A stretch of 64,000 bases of DNA from Spirochaetaceae bacterium (GTDB lineage Bacteria; Spirochaetota; Spirochaetia; DSM-27196; Alkalispirochaetaceae), in NCBI GenBank assembly GCA_007695175.1, contig REEH01000128.1, forward strand, positions 1 to 64,000, given 5' to 3'. Below the pieces are notes generated by a model, which was not told the DNA's origin, ran no database searches, and saw nothing but the letters and a program-made list of their open reading frames with translations. Within the stretch, counting starts at the first letter, position 1. Every line of letters starts with the position of its first letter. The position numbers and the translations under genes are program-made. Positions 1 to 8,320 of the stretch are shown in pieces.

Positions 1-7
1 TGGGGTG

Positions 8-52
8 CAATTCTAAATGCGGAAGTCGTTCCGACTTTCACATTTAGAATTG
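8..52. repeat. long imperfect inverted repeat (hairpin) at window edge
   Basis: Perfect 12-base arms at 8-19 and 41-52 enclose a second stem (21-28 with 32-39, one G-T pair) and a three-base loop. Only the c20/a40 pair is mismatched, so about 20 base pairs can form. No T-run follows on the plus strand, so it is not a standard intrinsic terminator. It could close the upstream transcription unit, act as a processing site, or be a dispersed repeat. Confidence 0.7.
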
Positions 53-72
53 CTGGGCGTGATGGATGCGCC

Positions 73-101
73 TTGACATCACCGAAACCATTAAGCATAC
101 T
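73..101 (+). promoter_or_regulatory. sigma70-type promoter for the small ribosomal protein/folP/cdaA operon
   Basis: A perfect TTGACA -35 (73-78) is followed by a 17-base spacer and CATACT (96-101). Transcription would start near 108, giving a leader of about 40 bases before the GTG at 147. Confidence 0.6.
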
Positions 102-146
102 GACCGCCCAAACGATACCGGTATTGCATACGACAAGGAGAAGACT

Positions 147-242
147 GTGCCCTGCGGACGAAAACGCAAGCGAAAGAAGATCGCAACTCATAAACGCAAG
201 AAGAAACTGCGTAAGAACCGGCATAAGAAAAAGAACCGATAA
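147..242 (+). CDS. very small basic ribosomal-type protein (AURKAIP1/COX24 domain, bS22/mS38-like)
   Basis: This 31-residue ORF begins at GTG 147, with AAGGAG at 135-140 (6-base spacing), and ends at TAA 240-242. Apart from MPCG at the N-terminus it is almost all Lys/Arg, with the family-like segment THKRKKKLRKNRHKKK. Family knowledge: proteins of this type are annotated AURKAIP1/COX24-domain and include mycobacterial bS22 and mitochondrial mS38, which sit in the small ribosomal subunit near the decoding region. Its place at the head of a housekeeping operon and the good ribosome binding site support a real gene, although it is too short for most gene callers. The exact ribosomal role here is inferred. 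Confidence 0.8.
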   Translation: MPCGRKRKRKKIATHKRKKKLRKNRHKKKNR

Positions 243-264
243 CCAATAATCGGTAATTCCGAGC

Positions 265-1101
265 GTGACAACCAACGGTTTTCAGCCACCGAGAATCATG
301 GGGATCATAAACGTGACTCATGATTCTTTTTTTTCCGGCAGCCGCGTTATGGACCGTGACTCGGTACAGACGCGGGCGGTGGAGATGGTCGCCCAGGGTG
401 CCTCGATTATCGACATCGGGGGCGAGTCCTCCCGTCCCGGCAGCGAGTACGTTTCGCTGCAGGAGGAGCTGGATCGCGTCGTTCCCGCTGTGGAAACGAT
501 CCGGGCGGTACTTCCGGACGTCGAAATCTCGGTGGATACGCGCAAGGCCGGCGTTGCGGCTCCCGCGCTGGACGCGGGAGCAACAATGATCAACGACATA
601 TCCGGACTCCGGGACGACCCGGCCCTGGCCCCGCTGCTGGCGGAACGGGATGTACCGGTCTGCATCATGCATATGCGCGGTACTCCCCGAACGATGCAGC
701 AGCAGCCCCGGTATGAGGACGTCGCCAGGGAGATAGGGGAGGAGCTCACCTCTTTTGTCGAGTACGCGCGGAATGCCGGCATCGGGCGGGAAAGAATCAT
801 TCTTGATCCCGGGATCGGATTCGGAAAGACCTTTGCCCACAACTGGCTGATCCTCAAGAACCTGCCGATAATCGCGGAGCTCGGCTACCCCCTGCTGGTA
901 GGATTGTCACGGAAATCATTTCTCGGGGCGTGCTCTCCCGAGGGGGAATCGCACCCGTTACCTCCCGAAGAGCGCCTTCACGCTACCCTTGCCGCGCAAA
1001 TCTGGTGTACACTGCAGGGAGTTTCCATTCTGCGCGTCCACGACGTGCGACCGATGGTGGAAGCCCTGGCCGTGTTGCAACGGATTTTTTCCGCGTCGTA
1101 A
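265..1101 (+). CDS. folP: dihydropteroate synthase
   Basis: Condenses 6-hydroxymethyl-7,8-dihydropterin pyrophosphate with p-aminobenzoate to dihydropteroate (folate pathway, cytosol); target of sulfonamides. 278 residues, a normal TIM-barrel DHPS length. The N-terminal loop reads MGIINVTHDSFFSGSR; the usual NVTPDSF has His for Pro. DIGGESSRPGSE (pterin site), the STDTRK-like SVDTRKAGV, NDISGL, DPGIGFGK and the C-terminal RVHDV follow in order. The GTG at 265 gives a normal N-terminus; ATG 298 would remove the strand before the first loop. It lies 22 bases after the small ribosomal gene and 26 before cdaA, probably in the same operon. Confidence 0.95.
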   Translation: MTTNGFQPPRIMGIINVTHDSFFSGSRVMDRDSVQTRAVEMVAQGASIIDIGGESSRPGSEYVSLQEELDRVVPAVETIRAVLPDVEISVDTRKAGVAAPALDAGATMINDISGLRDDPALAPLLAERDVPVCIMHMRGTPRTMQQQPRYEDVAREIGEELTSFVEYARNAGIGRERIILDPGIGFGKTFAHNWLILKNLPIIAELGYPLLVGLSRKSFLGACSPEGESHPLPPEERLHATLAAQIWCTLQGVSILRVHDVRPMVEALAVLQRIFSAS

Positions 1102-1127
1102 CCGGTTGAAATACAGTAGAGGGAGTC

Positions 1128-1949
1128 GTGGCAGCGCTGCGCGAGATCTGGTTCATACAGCAAATCATACTGCCCGCTCTCGACGTTCTGCTGCTCAGTT
1201 TTCTGATCTATCGGGGATACCAGATCCTTCTGGAGACGCGGGCGGTCCAGCTTGTTCGGGGGGGGCTCTTTCTGGCGGGGCTCTACGCCGTTTCCTTTTT
1301 TCTCAACCTGCGAACGCTCCTCTGGCTCATCAACCTTCTGGCGCCCAGTTTCGTGATCGGCGTGGCAATCATTTTTCAGCCGGAACTGCGGAAGATTTTC
1401 ACGAAGCTCGGCCAGGGGCGGTGGATGCAGACCGGCGACCGATCGCGTCCGCAGCAGGTGGAGGAGGTGCTCGCTGCCGGTGAAGAGCTTTCCCGAAGTC
1501 GTCGTGGCGGATTGATCGTATTCGGCCGCTCCTTAAGCCTCCGGGATGTGATCGAATCAGGCACCGTCGTGGACGGAGAGGTGAGCCGGCGCTTGCTCCT
1601 CACCTTTTTTCTCTTCGATACTCCGCTGCACGACGGAGCGGTGATCATCGAGGGTGGGCGTGTCGTCTCCGCCGGAAGCTTTCTGCCTCTGTCGGAACAG
1701 ACCGACGTGCGGCGCAGCTTTGGAACGCGGCACCGGGCCGCTCTGGGGCTGGCCGAGGAAAGCGATGCGGTCATCCTGGTGGTAAGCGAGGAGACGGGAT
1801 CGATCAGCCTCGCTTACGACGCCAATCTCTACTACGACCTGACAATCGATGAGGTCGAGAGCCGGCTGCTGGAGCTGCTGGATCTCTCGGGCAGGCCGGC
1901 CGCGGCCGTCCGGAGAGAAATCGAGGAGGTGGCCGAGCTTGAGGATTGA
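1128..1949 (+). CDS. cdaA: diadenylate cyclase (membrane-anchored, DAC/DisA_N domain)
   Basis: Makes cyclic di-AMP from two ATP at the inner membrane; c-di-AMP controls osmolyte/potassium transport and wall homeostasis. 273 residues. Hydrophobic segments at about 10-30, 43-60 and 63-83 form the membrane part, and the cyclase domain starts near 100. The catalytic DGA motif is at 169-171 (HDGAVII) and the ATP-contacting RHR at 201-203 (RHRAALGL), followed by VSEETG. GTG start. The C-terminus overlaps the next gene (ybbR) by 11 bases, the standard cdaA-cdaR pairing. In Firmicutes the same locus continues with glmM; here it continues with acpS. Confidence 0.95.
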   Translation: MAALREIWFIQQIILPALDVLLLSFLIYRGYQILLETRAVQLVRGGLFLAGLYAVSFFLNLRTLLWLINLLAPSFVIGVAIIFQPELRKIFTKLGQGRWMQTGDRSRPQQVEEVLAAGEELSRSRRGGLIVFGRSLSLRDVIESGTVVDGEVSRRLLLTFFLFDTPLHDGAVIIEGGRVVSAGSFLPLSEQTDVRRSFGTRHRAALGLAEESDAVILVVSEETGSISLAYDANLYYDLTIDEVESRLLELLDLSGRPAAAVRREIEEVAELED

Positions 1950-2898
1950 AACGATCCTGAAACGCATATTCAACAACTGGCCGGCAAAGGTGCTTTCTCT
2001 CGCCATGGCGTTGCTCCTGCTCATTTTTCACGATTTTACCCGTCTGGAGGAGCGCTTTATCACGGTACCCCTGGAGGTGCGTCTGAGTGAGGAGCTCGTG
2101 CCGGCATCCGCCTACCCGCAACAGGTCCGTCTGCGCCTGCGGGGTGAGTCGGAGCAGGTATTCCGGATTGTGGAGGATGATCTGCAGCCCCACATAGATC
2201 TCCGGCGGTATTCCTCCGAGGGAGAGTACCGCGTGCCCGTGATGGTGCAGCGGTCCGGAATAGCCGCGGAGCCGGGTACCCTGGAAATCTCCGTGGAACC
2301 GGAGATGATCGTCATCAGGCTGGAGGAGAAAGCGGTCAAGAGCGTGGAAGTGATAGCGAATACGAGCGGATTCGTACCGGGCGGATATGAACTGGAGCGC
2401 ACCATCATGACCCCATCCTCCGTGGAAATCGAGGGGCCTCGCAGCCGGATCGAGGGACTCGAACAGGTGCGCACGGAGGATGTGGATCTTGCAAACCGAC
2501 GGGAGGACTTCACGGAGCGCATCCGCCTCGTCTCGCCGGATCCGCTTGTGCGCTTTCGGGGTGGTAACATCGTGGAAATTCGCGGCATCGTAGAGGAATC
2601 GGTGATCCTGCAGACCTTTGAACCGGTCGATCTTGTCGTCTCCGCCCTGGACCCGCGTTTTTCCCTGGAGGAGGAACTCCCGGCAGGTCTGATACGCGCG
2701 CAGGCGCGACAGGTGGATATCGAGGCCCTCGGTCCGGGTGACCTGCAGCTCGCGATCGATGCTTCGCCCGTTTCCGAAAGCGGTGTCATCAGGCTACCGG
2801 TGAGACCGGTTGTTCCGGCCGGATTTGTCGTACTGCGCTATGAACCCACCTCGATCCAGCTGGCCGTGCGGGAGCAGGCGGAGAGGGAGGAAGAATGA
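1939..2898 (+). CDS. cdaR: YbbR-domain protein, CdaA regulator
   Basis: Predicted extracytoplasmic partner and regulator of the diadenylate cyclase encoded just upstream. One N-terminal membrane anchor (about residues 12-28, rich in Ala/Leu) precedes roughly 280 residues of YbbR-type beta domains, visible as repeated patterns such as PLEVRL, VPVMVQ and VEVIANTSG. I chose the TTG at 1939 because a strong GAGGAGGT (1923-1930) lies 8 bases before it. The frame is open further upstream, to 1849, but that part lies wholly inside cdaA. The last four bases overlap acpS. YbbR domains are poorly conserved; the call rests on the anchor, the pattern and synteny. Confidence 0.88.
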   Translation: MRIETILKRIFNNWPAKVLSLAMALLLLIFHDFTRLEERFITVPLEVRLSEELVPASAYPQQVRLRLRGESEQVFRIVEDDLQPHIDLRRYSSEGEYRVPVMVQRSGIAAEPGTLEISVEPEMIVIRLEEKAVKSVEVIANTSGFVPGGYELERTIMTPSSVEIEGPRSRIEGLEQVRTEDVDLANRREDFTERIRLVSPDPLVRFRGGNIVEIRGIVEESVILQTFEPVDLVVSALDPRFSLEEELPAGLIRAQARQVDIEALGPGDLQLAIDASPVSESGVIRLPVRPVVPAGFVVLRYEPTSIQLAVREQAEREEE

Positions 2899-3266
2899 TC
2901 TGTGGCATCGGTGTGGACGTCGTGGCGGTAGCACGCCTGCGGCGGTGGCTGGAGGACGAGCAGCTGCTGCACCGATACTTTGCGGCCCAGGAACGGGAAG
3001 CGATCTACCAGCGCCGCGATGGAGCGGCGCTCTCCCTGGCGGCGCGGTTTGCGGCCAAGGAGGCCTTTGCCAAGGCGCTTGGCACCGGTTTCCGCGGATT
3101 CAACCTGCGGGACGTGTGGGTAGTGAATGATGCGCTGGGCAAGCCGGAACTTCATGTAAGCGGTACGGCCGCGCAGGCTCTGGCCCGCATCGGCGGTAAA
3201 CGACTCTGGTTGTCGCTCACTCATGAGCAGGAGAATGCGATTGCCATGGTAGTGATCGAAGGTTGA
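2895..3266 (+). CDS. acpS: holo-[acyl-carrier-protein] synthase
   Basis: Transfers 4'-phosphopantetheine from CoA to a serine of acyl carrier protein, activating fatty-acid synthesis (cytosol). 123 residues, typical trimeric AcpS length. The Mg-binding Asp is D8 in GIGVDVV and the second metal/CoA motif is RFAAKEAFAKALG (E56). A WLSLTHEQENAIAMVV C-terminus matches the family. It starts with ATG overlapping the ybbR stop (ATGA), so translation is coupled. Confidence 0.95.
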   Translation: MICGIGVDVVAVARLRRWLEDEQLLHRYFAAQEREAIYQRRDGAALSLAARFAAKEAFAKALGTGFRGFNLRDVWVVNDALGKPELHVSGTAAQALARIGGKRLWLSLTHEQENAIAMVVIEG

Positions 3267-3277
3267 GGGGGAAGGCT

Positions 3278-4147
3278 ATGGCGACGGAATCAAGTCTTAC
3301 TTTTTTTTCGAAGACCCCCCTGGAATGCCCCGTCTGCGAAGGCAAGGTGTACCGGGAGGAGATGCGCACGGGTCGGGGCCGGCAGATCGCCGGTAGTCTT
3401 ACGCGGGAGCTGCGGCGCAACTACGAGCCCTCCAAGCAGTACGGCCCCGTCTTTCCCATGATCTACACGGTGATAGTCTGTCCCTCCTGCTTCCTCGCGA
3501 CCTATCCGGAGGATTTCGCCGCGGTTCCTGATGGCAAGCGGGCTCTGCTGGAGGAGGAGACGGACAAGCGTCTCGACGCATTCAACGGTTTGCTTCCGCC
3601 CCTGGACTTTACCAGTCCCCGGGGCCTCAAGGAGGGAATAGCGAGCTACGCACTGGCCACGATGTGCTACGATCACTTCCCCAAGCAGTTCTCCCCCACC
3701 TTCAAATGCGGGGTGAGTCAGTTGCGCGCCGCCTGGCTGTGCGGAGATCTGCACCGGCTTCACCCCTCGGAAAACTACGACTACCTTGCGAAAGTATTCT
3801 ATCGGAAAGCGCGATTCTACTATTCGCTTGCGGTGGAACGGGAGCAGAACGGCGCTGAACCGATGTCGGGAGCCAGGCATCTCGGTCCGGACATTGACAA
3901 GAATTACGGGTACGACGGCGTCCTGTACATATCGGGACTCCTGGAATACCAGTACGGACCAAAGTCGGATCCGGAGAAACGGCGCATCGCTCTGGACCGG
4001 GCCAAGCGGACGGTAGCGCGCATTTTCGGAATGGGCAAGGCGAGCAAGAACAAACCGGCCGCGATTCTGGATAACGCCCGGGAGGTGTACGAGAGTATTG
4101 CCCGGGAGCTGGGCCTGAAGGACGCGGACCCGGAAAAGGATGAGTGA
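3278..4147 (+). CDS. DUF2225 family protein (putative zinc-binding)
   Basis: 289-residue cytosolic protein of unknown function. Two CxxC pairs, CPVC near residue 18 and CPSC near 73, suggest one zinc site. The middle and C-terminal regions are helical and TPR-like (segments such as KVFYRKARFYYSLAVERE), the usual shape of DUF2225 proteins in spirochaetes and Firmicutes. I chose ATG 3278 over the in-frame TTG 3263: GAGGGGG lies about 6 bases upstream and the TTG overlaps the acpS stop. The 3' end overlaps truA by 8 bases. No enzymatic motif is visible. Confidence 0.8.
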   Translation: MATESSLTFFSKTPLECPVCEGKVYREEMRTGRGRQIAGSLTRELRRNYEPSKQYGPVFPMIYTVIVCPSCFLATYPEDFAAVPDGKRALLEEETDKRLDAFNGLLPPLDFTSPRGLKEGIASYALATMCYDHFPKQFSPTFKCGVSQLRAAWLCGDLHRLHPSENYDYLAKVFYRKARFYYSLAVEREQNGAEPMSGARHLGPDIDKNYGYDGVLYISGLLEYQYGPKSDPEKRRIALDRAKRTVARIFGMGKASKNKPAAILDNAREVYESIARELGLKDADPEKDE

Positions 4148-4913
4148 GAAATCCCCGGCGGGGACTATCCTGATCCGCCTCGCCTATGACGGAAGCGATT
4201 TTGCCGGGTACCAGATTCAACGGCGGGAACGCACCGTACAGGGAGAGCTGGAAGCGGCTCTGGAACGCATCCACAATCACCCGATACACACCGTCTGCGC
4301 CGGCCGGACGGACGCGGGAGTGCATGCCGTCGGCCAGTACGTCTCCTTCGAATCGGACCACCGGGGAATACCACCGGAATCCTTCGCCCCCGCTCTGAAC
4401 AGCGTGCTGCCCCGGGACATCTCCGTTCTCAGCTCCCGGAGGGTACCCGAGGGATTTCACGCCCGGTACGACGCGCGGCAGCGGCACTACCGGTACTACC
4501 TCTACGTATCGCCGGTCGTTCTGCCCCACCGGCGGCGTTACGCCTGGCGGATTCCCGAGATGCCCCTGCTGGACCGCCTCAACGCGGACGCGGCGGCCCT
4601 GGTGGGATGCCACGATTTCCGCACGTTCGCGACGGTCGGGGAGGAGACGGGGAGTACGGTGCGCGATCTTCAGTACGCGCGGTTCACCGGGCGGAGCGAG
4701 ACGATCCAGTTCGAGATCGGGGCTTCCGGATTCCTGCGGCGCATGGTCCGTTCCATCCTGGGGACGCTGATTGAACGGGAACGGTTGCGCTTGCGCGGAG
4801 AGCCGGTCACCGGTACGATGGAGGATCTGGTATCGGGCCGGAGGCGGGACGCGGCCGGCACGACGGCGCCTGCCTGGGGGCTCTTTCTCCACGATGTTGA
4901 TTATGACGTGTAA
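4140..4913 (+). CDS. truA: tRNA pseudouridine(38-40) synthase
   Basis: Converts uridines 38-40 in the anticodon arm of many tRNAs to pseudouridine. 257 residues. The catalytic aspartate is D58 in CAGRTDAGVHA, and the N-terminal AYDGSDFAGYQIQ and C-terminal ASGFLRRMVRSILGTL are family signatures. The ATG start overlaps the end of the DUF2225 gene. A 10-base gap separates it from the UDG gene. Confidence 0.95.
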   Translation: MSEKSPAGTILIRLAYDGSDFAGYQIQRRERTVQGELEAALERIHNHPIHTVCAGRTDAGVHAVGQYVSFESDHRGIPPESFAPALNSVLPRDISVLSSRRVPEGFHARYDARQRHYRYYLYVSPVVLPHRRRYAWRIPEMPLLDRLNADAAALVGCHDFRTFATVGEETGSTVRDLQYARFTGRSETIQFEIGASGFLRRMVRSILGTLIERERLRLRGEPVTGTMEDLVSGRRRDAAGTTAPAWGLFLHDVDYDV

Positions 4914-4923
4914 CTGGTGAGAT

Positions 4924-5790
4924 ATGAGACGATACGAAGCGCTCGACGCTATTCTCCGTGATACCCGGGATCTTCTCCGGGGGCGGTACGGTGGGGATCG
5001 CCGGTCCTTTCAGGAGCGGGTGGAAAAACTCATGACCGTGATGGGAACCGGGGAGGACGCCGCGGAGGATGATCGAAAGGTCCCGTCCGGGAGCGATCTC
5101 CGCCGGGAAGGAAATCCTGCTCCCGCGACAGCAGACCAGGACGCCCCGGACCATCTTCCGCACCCTTTTGCACCCTACCAGGATCTGAACGTGGCGACAC
5201 GGCAGGAACGGCTGGATGCACTTGCCGCCGCGGTGCGACAGTGTACGCGCTGTTCCCTGGCCATGGGCAGGACCATGAGTGTCACGGGAGAGGGAGTGCT
5301 GGATCCCCTGGTAATGTTCGTGGGGGAGGGGCCCGGCGGGGACGAGGATCGCTCGGGCCGTCCCTTCGTCGGTGCCGCCGGGCAGTATCTGGATCGCTGG
5401 CTTTCCGCAATCGGCCTCAGTCGGGAGACCAATGCGTACATAACCAACATCGTCAAATGCCGGCCTCCCAACAACAGGGATCCTCAACCGGAGGAATCCG
5501 ATGCGTGCGCGCCCTGGCTGATGGAACAGATAGCACTCGTTCGGCCGCGTATGATCGTAACCCTGGGCCGGATCAGTACGCGCATTCTTACGGGAACGAC
5601 CCAGGGCATCACCCGCATTCACGGGACCTTCTACTCCTGGCGGAGCATACCTCTTGTGCCGACCTTTCATCCCAGCGCGGTGCTTCGACGCGACGAGTGG
5701 CGTCGGCCCGTATGGGAAGATCTCAAAACGATCCGCAACTGGCTCGTGGATAACGCCGGGCACCGTCCTCCGGAGGACTTCCGCGGTTGA
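4924..5790 (+). CDS. family 4 uracil-DNA glycosylase with Fe-S cluster and N-terminal extension
   Basis: Removes uracil from DNA (base-excision repair). The four cluster cysteines are visible: C107 and C110 (QCTRCSLA), C179 (VKCRPPNN) and C195 (DACAPW). The active-site motif GEGPGGDED starts near 135 and the DNA-binding HPSAVLRR is near the C-terminus. At 288 residues it is about 80-90 longer than minimal family-4 enzymes. The extra residues form an N-terminal charged region that some phage-SPO1-type polymerase-like UDG4 relatives also have. ATG start; the final TGA overlaps the priA TTG. Confidence 0.9.
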   Translation: MRRYEALDAILRDTRDLLRGRYGGDRRSFQERVEKLMTVMGTGEDAAEDDRKVPSGSDLRREGNPAPATADQDAPDHLPHPFAPYQDLNVATRQERLDALAAAVRQCTRCSLAMGRTMSVTGEGVLDPLVMFVGEGPGGDEDRSGRPFVGAAGQYLDRWLSAIGLSRETNAYITNIVKCRPPNNRDPQPEESDACAPWLMEQIALVRPRMIVTLGRISTRILTGTTQGITRIHGTFYSWRSIPLVPTFHPSAVLRRDEWRRPVWEDLKTIRNWLVDNAGHRPPEDFRG

Positions 5791-7796
5791 AGGCCAATCG
5801 GAAGAGTGCCGGGATCACCACGCCAACGGTGATCGAGGTTGCCGTCCCCGCGCCGGTGGACCGGACCTTCACGTATCTCCCCCCGCCGGAAGGCGTCGTC
5901 CCTCCCCTGGGTTGCCGCGTAATCGTGCCCTTTGGACGCCGAAGTGTGACGGGAATTGTACTGGGTGAGGGAAAGAACGCCGGTTCCCCACCGGTGAAGG
6001 AGCTCAAACAGATAACCCGGGTGCTGGACAGGGAACCACTTTTTGACGAGGAGTGGCTGGAGATGGCGCGCTGGGTTTCGCGCATGTACATGAGTCCCCT
6101 GGGGGAGGTCCTGGCGACGATGCTGCCCGGTGCCCGCCGGACGAAGGAATTGCCCGATCGCACCGGAGACGAGCCCGCCGTCGCTCCCACCCCCCTGGAC
6201 CTTTCGGCGGAGCAGGAGTCCGCTGTCCGGAAGATTTCCCGGCCCGTGGATCCCGGTGCGGAGGCATGGCACTACCTCTACGGAATTACCGGGAGCGGAA
6301 AGACGGAGGTATTCCTCCAACTCGCGGAAAGGACGATGGGAGAGGGACGCAGCGTCATCTATCTTGTTCCCGAGATCGCCCTGACGCACCAGCTTTTCGA
6401 GCATATTTCCCGGCGCTTCGGTCCCCTGGCGGCGATGCTCCACTCAGGCCTGACCGCCTCGCAGCGCCTCGGTGAATGGCGGCGTATACAGCGGGGTGAT
6501 GCACGCCTCGTCGTGGGCGCCCGAAGTGCCGTCTTTGCTCCCCTGCAGCGCCCGGGCCTGTTCGTGATCGACGAGGAGCACGAGAATTCCTACAAAGCGG
6601 GTAACGCACCGCGATACCATGCGCGGCAGGTGGCGTTGTGGCGCAGCGTGCGGGCCGGGGCTCCCTGCGTCCTCGGATCGGCCACCCCCTCGGCGGAAGC
6701 GTGGCACCTCATGGGAACGGGCCGTCTCACGCGTCACGACCTGACGAGGCGTCTTTCCGGCGGTTCCCTCCCCGGAATTCGGGTCCTGGACGTTCGGGGA
6801 GCTTCGGGGCTCATTTCCGACCCTCTGCGGGAGGCGCTTGTCAGGACCCATCGGGAGGGCGCCCAGAGCATCCTCTTTCTCAACCGCCGTGGTTTTGCGG
6901 GAGTCTTCCAGTGCCGCAGCTGCGGATTCAGCGCGGATTGTCCCCGTTGCTCCGTACCCATGACCTTTCACAAGGGTCGCAACCGGCTCGTCTGCCACTA
7001 CTGTGGTCACCAGGAGAAAACGCTCCAGGTGTGCCCCGGGTGCGGATCGCTGGACGTGGGCTATCGCGCCTTCGGTACGGAGCGGGTGGAGGAGGACGTG
7101 CAAAGGGAGCTGCCCGATCTGCGGATCGCCCGCCTGGATACGGATACGACCCGTTCACGGGGCACGCTCGGTACGGTGCTGCGGCGCTTCGCCGAGGGAG
7201 AGATCGATGTTCTTCTGGGAACGCAGATGGTTGCCAAGGGCCTGAACTTTCCCGGGGTGCGCACGGTGGGCATCATAATGGCCGATACGGGCCTCAATCT
7301 GCCCGATTTCCGTGCCGCGGAGCGCACCTTTGGATTGATCGTGCAGGTTGCGGGACGGGCGGGGCGCTTTCGTCGGGACGGAGAAGTGTTTGTCCAGACT
7401 CTCCGCCCGGAGCACGGGGCGATCCGGCGAGCCGTGCGGAACGAGGTGGAACAGTTCTACGAGGATGAGCTTGCCCTGCGCCGGACGCTGCTCTTTCCTC
7501 CCTACACGCGCCTTATCAGGCTCGTTTTCCGCTCCCGCTCGCGGGATGCGGCGGACAAGGCCGCAACGGCCTTTGCCGAGCGCGCGGCCCGGGTGCCCCG
7601 GAATGCCTCAAACCAGGTCATGGGGCCCGCCCCGGCACCGCTGGAACGGATCAAGAACAACTGGCGCTATCACGTCCTTCTCCGGGGCGAGCGGCTGCCC
7701 GATCTGCATCGCTGGTGCCGGAGCATTCTTTCCTCCTACCGTCCGGGCAGTGCCGTATACGTTGAGATCGATGTCGACCCGGTCAACCTCTTGTAG
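5787..7796 (+). CDS. priA: primosomal protein N' (replication restart helicase)
   Basis: 3'-5' DNA helicase that reloads the replisome at stalled forks. 669 residues, slightly short for PriA (usually about 730). The order is an N-terminal DNA-binding domain, Walker A GITGSGKTE (about 165-173), DEEH box (VIDEEHENSYK), then a zinc module with four CxxC pairs (CRSCGFSADCPRCS, CHYC, CPGCGS), and helicase motifs V-VI ending in VAGRAGR. The TTG start overlaps the previous stop. The last two codons (TTG TAG) may double as the -35 box of the def promoter. Confidence 0.95.
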   Translation: MKANRKSAGITTPTVIEVAVPAPVDRTFTYLPPPEGVVPPLGCRVIVPFGRRSVTGIVLGEGKNAGSPPVKELKQITRVLDREPLFDEEWLEMARWVSRMYMSPLGEVLATMLPGARRTKELPDRTGDEPAVAPTPLDLSAEQESAVRKISRPVDPGAEAWHYLYGITGSGKTEVFLQLAERTMGEGRSVIYLVPEIALTHQLFEHISRRFGPLAAMLHSGLTASQRLGEWRRIQRGDARLVVGARSAVFAPLQRPGLFVIDEEHENSYKAGNAPRYHARQVALWRSVRAGAPCVLGSATPSAEAWHLMGTGRLTRHDLTRRLSGGSLPGIRVLDVRGASGLISDPLREALVRTHREGAQSILFLNRRGFAGVFQCRSCGFSADCPRCSVPMTFHKGRNRLVCHYCGHQEKTLQVCPGCGSLDVGYRAFGTERVEEDVQRELPDLRIARLDTDTTRSRGTLGTVLRRFAEGEIDVLLGTQMVAKGLNFPGVRTVGIIMADTGLNLPDFRAAERTFGLIVQVAGRAGRFRRDGEVFVQTLRPEHGAIRRAVRNEVEQFYEDELALRRTLLFPPYTRLIRLVFRSRSRDAADKAATAFAERAARVPRNASNQVMGPAPAPLERIKNNWRYHVLLRGERLPDLHRWCRSILSSYRPGSAVYVEIDVDPVNLL

Positions 7797-7819
7797 GGCC
7801 AACCGCTTGCAGGTAGACT
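7791..7819 (+). promoter_or_regulatory. promoter for def-fmt, placing the transcript start at the GTG
   Basis: TTGTAG (7791-7796), 17-base spacer, TAGACT (7814-7819). Only six bases separate the -10 box from the def GTG at 7826, so the mRNA is predicted to be leaderless. The -35 lies in the last codons of priA. Confidence 0.5.
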
Positions 7820-7825
7820 GGTCCG

Positions 7826-8317
7826 GTGAAGCCGCTTGTGTATTACCCCGACGATCGACTGGTCGTCCCGGCGGAGCCGGTGGAGAGGATTGATACCGCC
7901 ACCGGTGAGCTTGCCAGGCAGATGATCGCGACCATGCAGGATAACCGCGGAATCGGCCTTGCCGGTCCCCAGGTGGGCGTCATGGAGCGCCTTTTTGTCG
8001 TTCGTGTACCGGAGGATGAGCCTCGGGTGTTTATCAACCCCCTCATTACCGCCGTATCCCCCGATACGGGCCGATACGAGGAGGGATGCCTCAGTATCCC
8101 CGGCGTGTACGCCGATGTGACGCGCCCCCGGGAGATTACCGTTGAAGCGTGGGATGAGAAGGGTAACCACTTCTCGCTGGCCGCGGAGGGACTTCTGGCA
8201 CGGGTCATCCTGCACGAGTACGATCATCTGGAGGGCCGCCTCTTCATTGACCACCTCTCCGTCCGAAAGCGGGAGCGGCTCCTGCGGGCGTACCATAAAC
8301 CGGACGGGGAGGAATAG
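7826..8317 (+). CDS. def: peptide deformylase
   Basis: Removes the formyl group from the N-terminal methionine of new proteins; Fe/Zn metalloenzyme at the ribosome. 163 residues. The three family boxes are intact: GIGLAGPQ (42-49), EEGCLS (85-90, metal ligand C88) and HEYDH (130-134, ligands H130 and H134, base E131). GTG start with no Shine-Dalgarno but a -10 box six bases upstream. fmt follows after 3 bases, the conserved def-fmt pair. Confidence 0.96.
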   Translation: MKPLVYYPDDRLVVPAEPVERIDTATGELARQMIATMQDNRGIGLAGPQVGVMERLFVVRVPEDEPRVFINPLITAVSPDTGRYEEGCLSIPGVYADVTRPREITVEAWDEKGNHFSLAAEGLLARVILHEYDHLEGRLFIDHLSVRKRERLLRAYHKPDGEE

Positions 8318-8320
8318 GGG

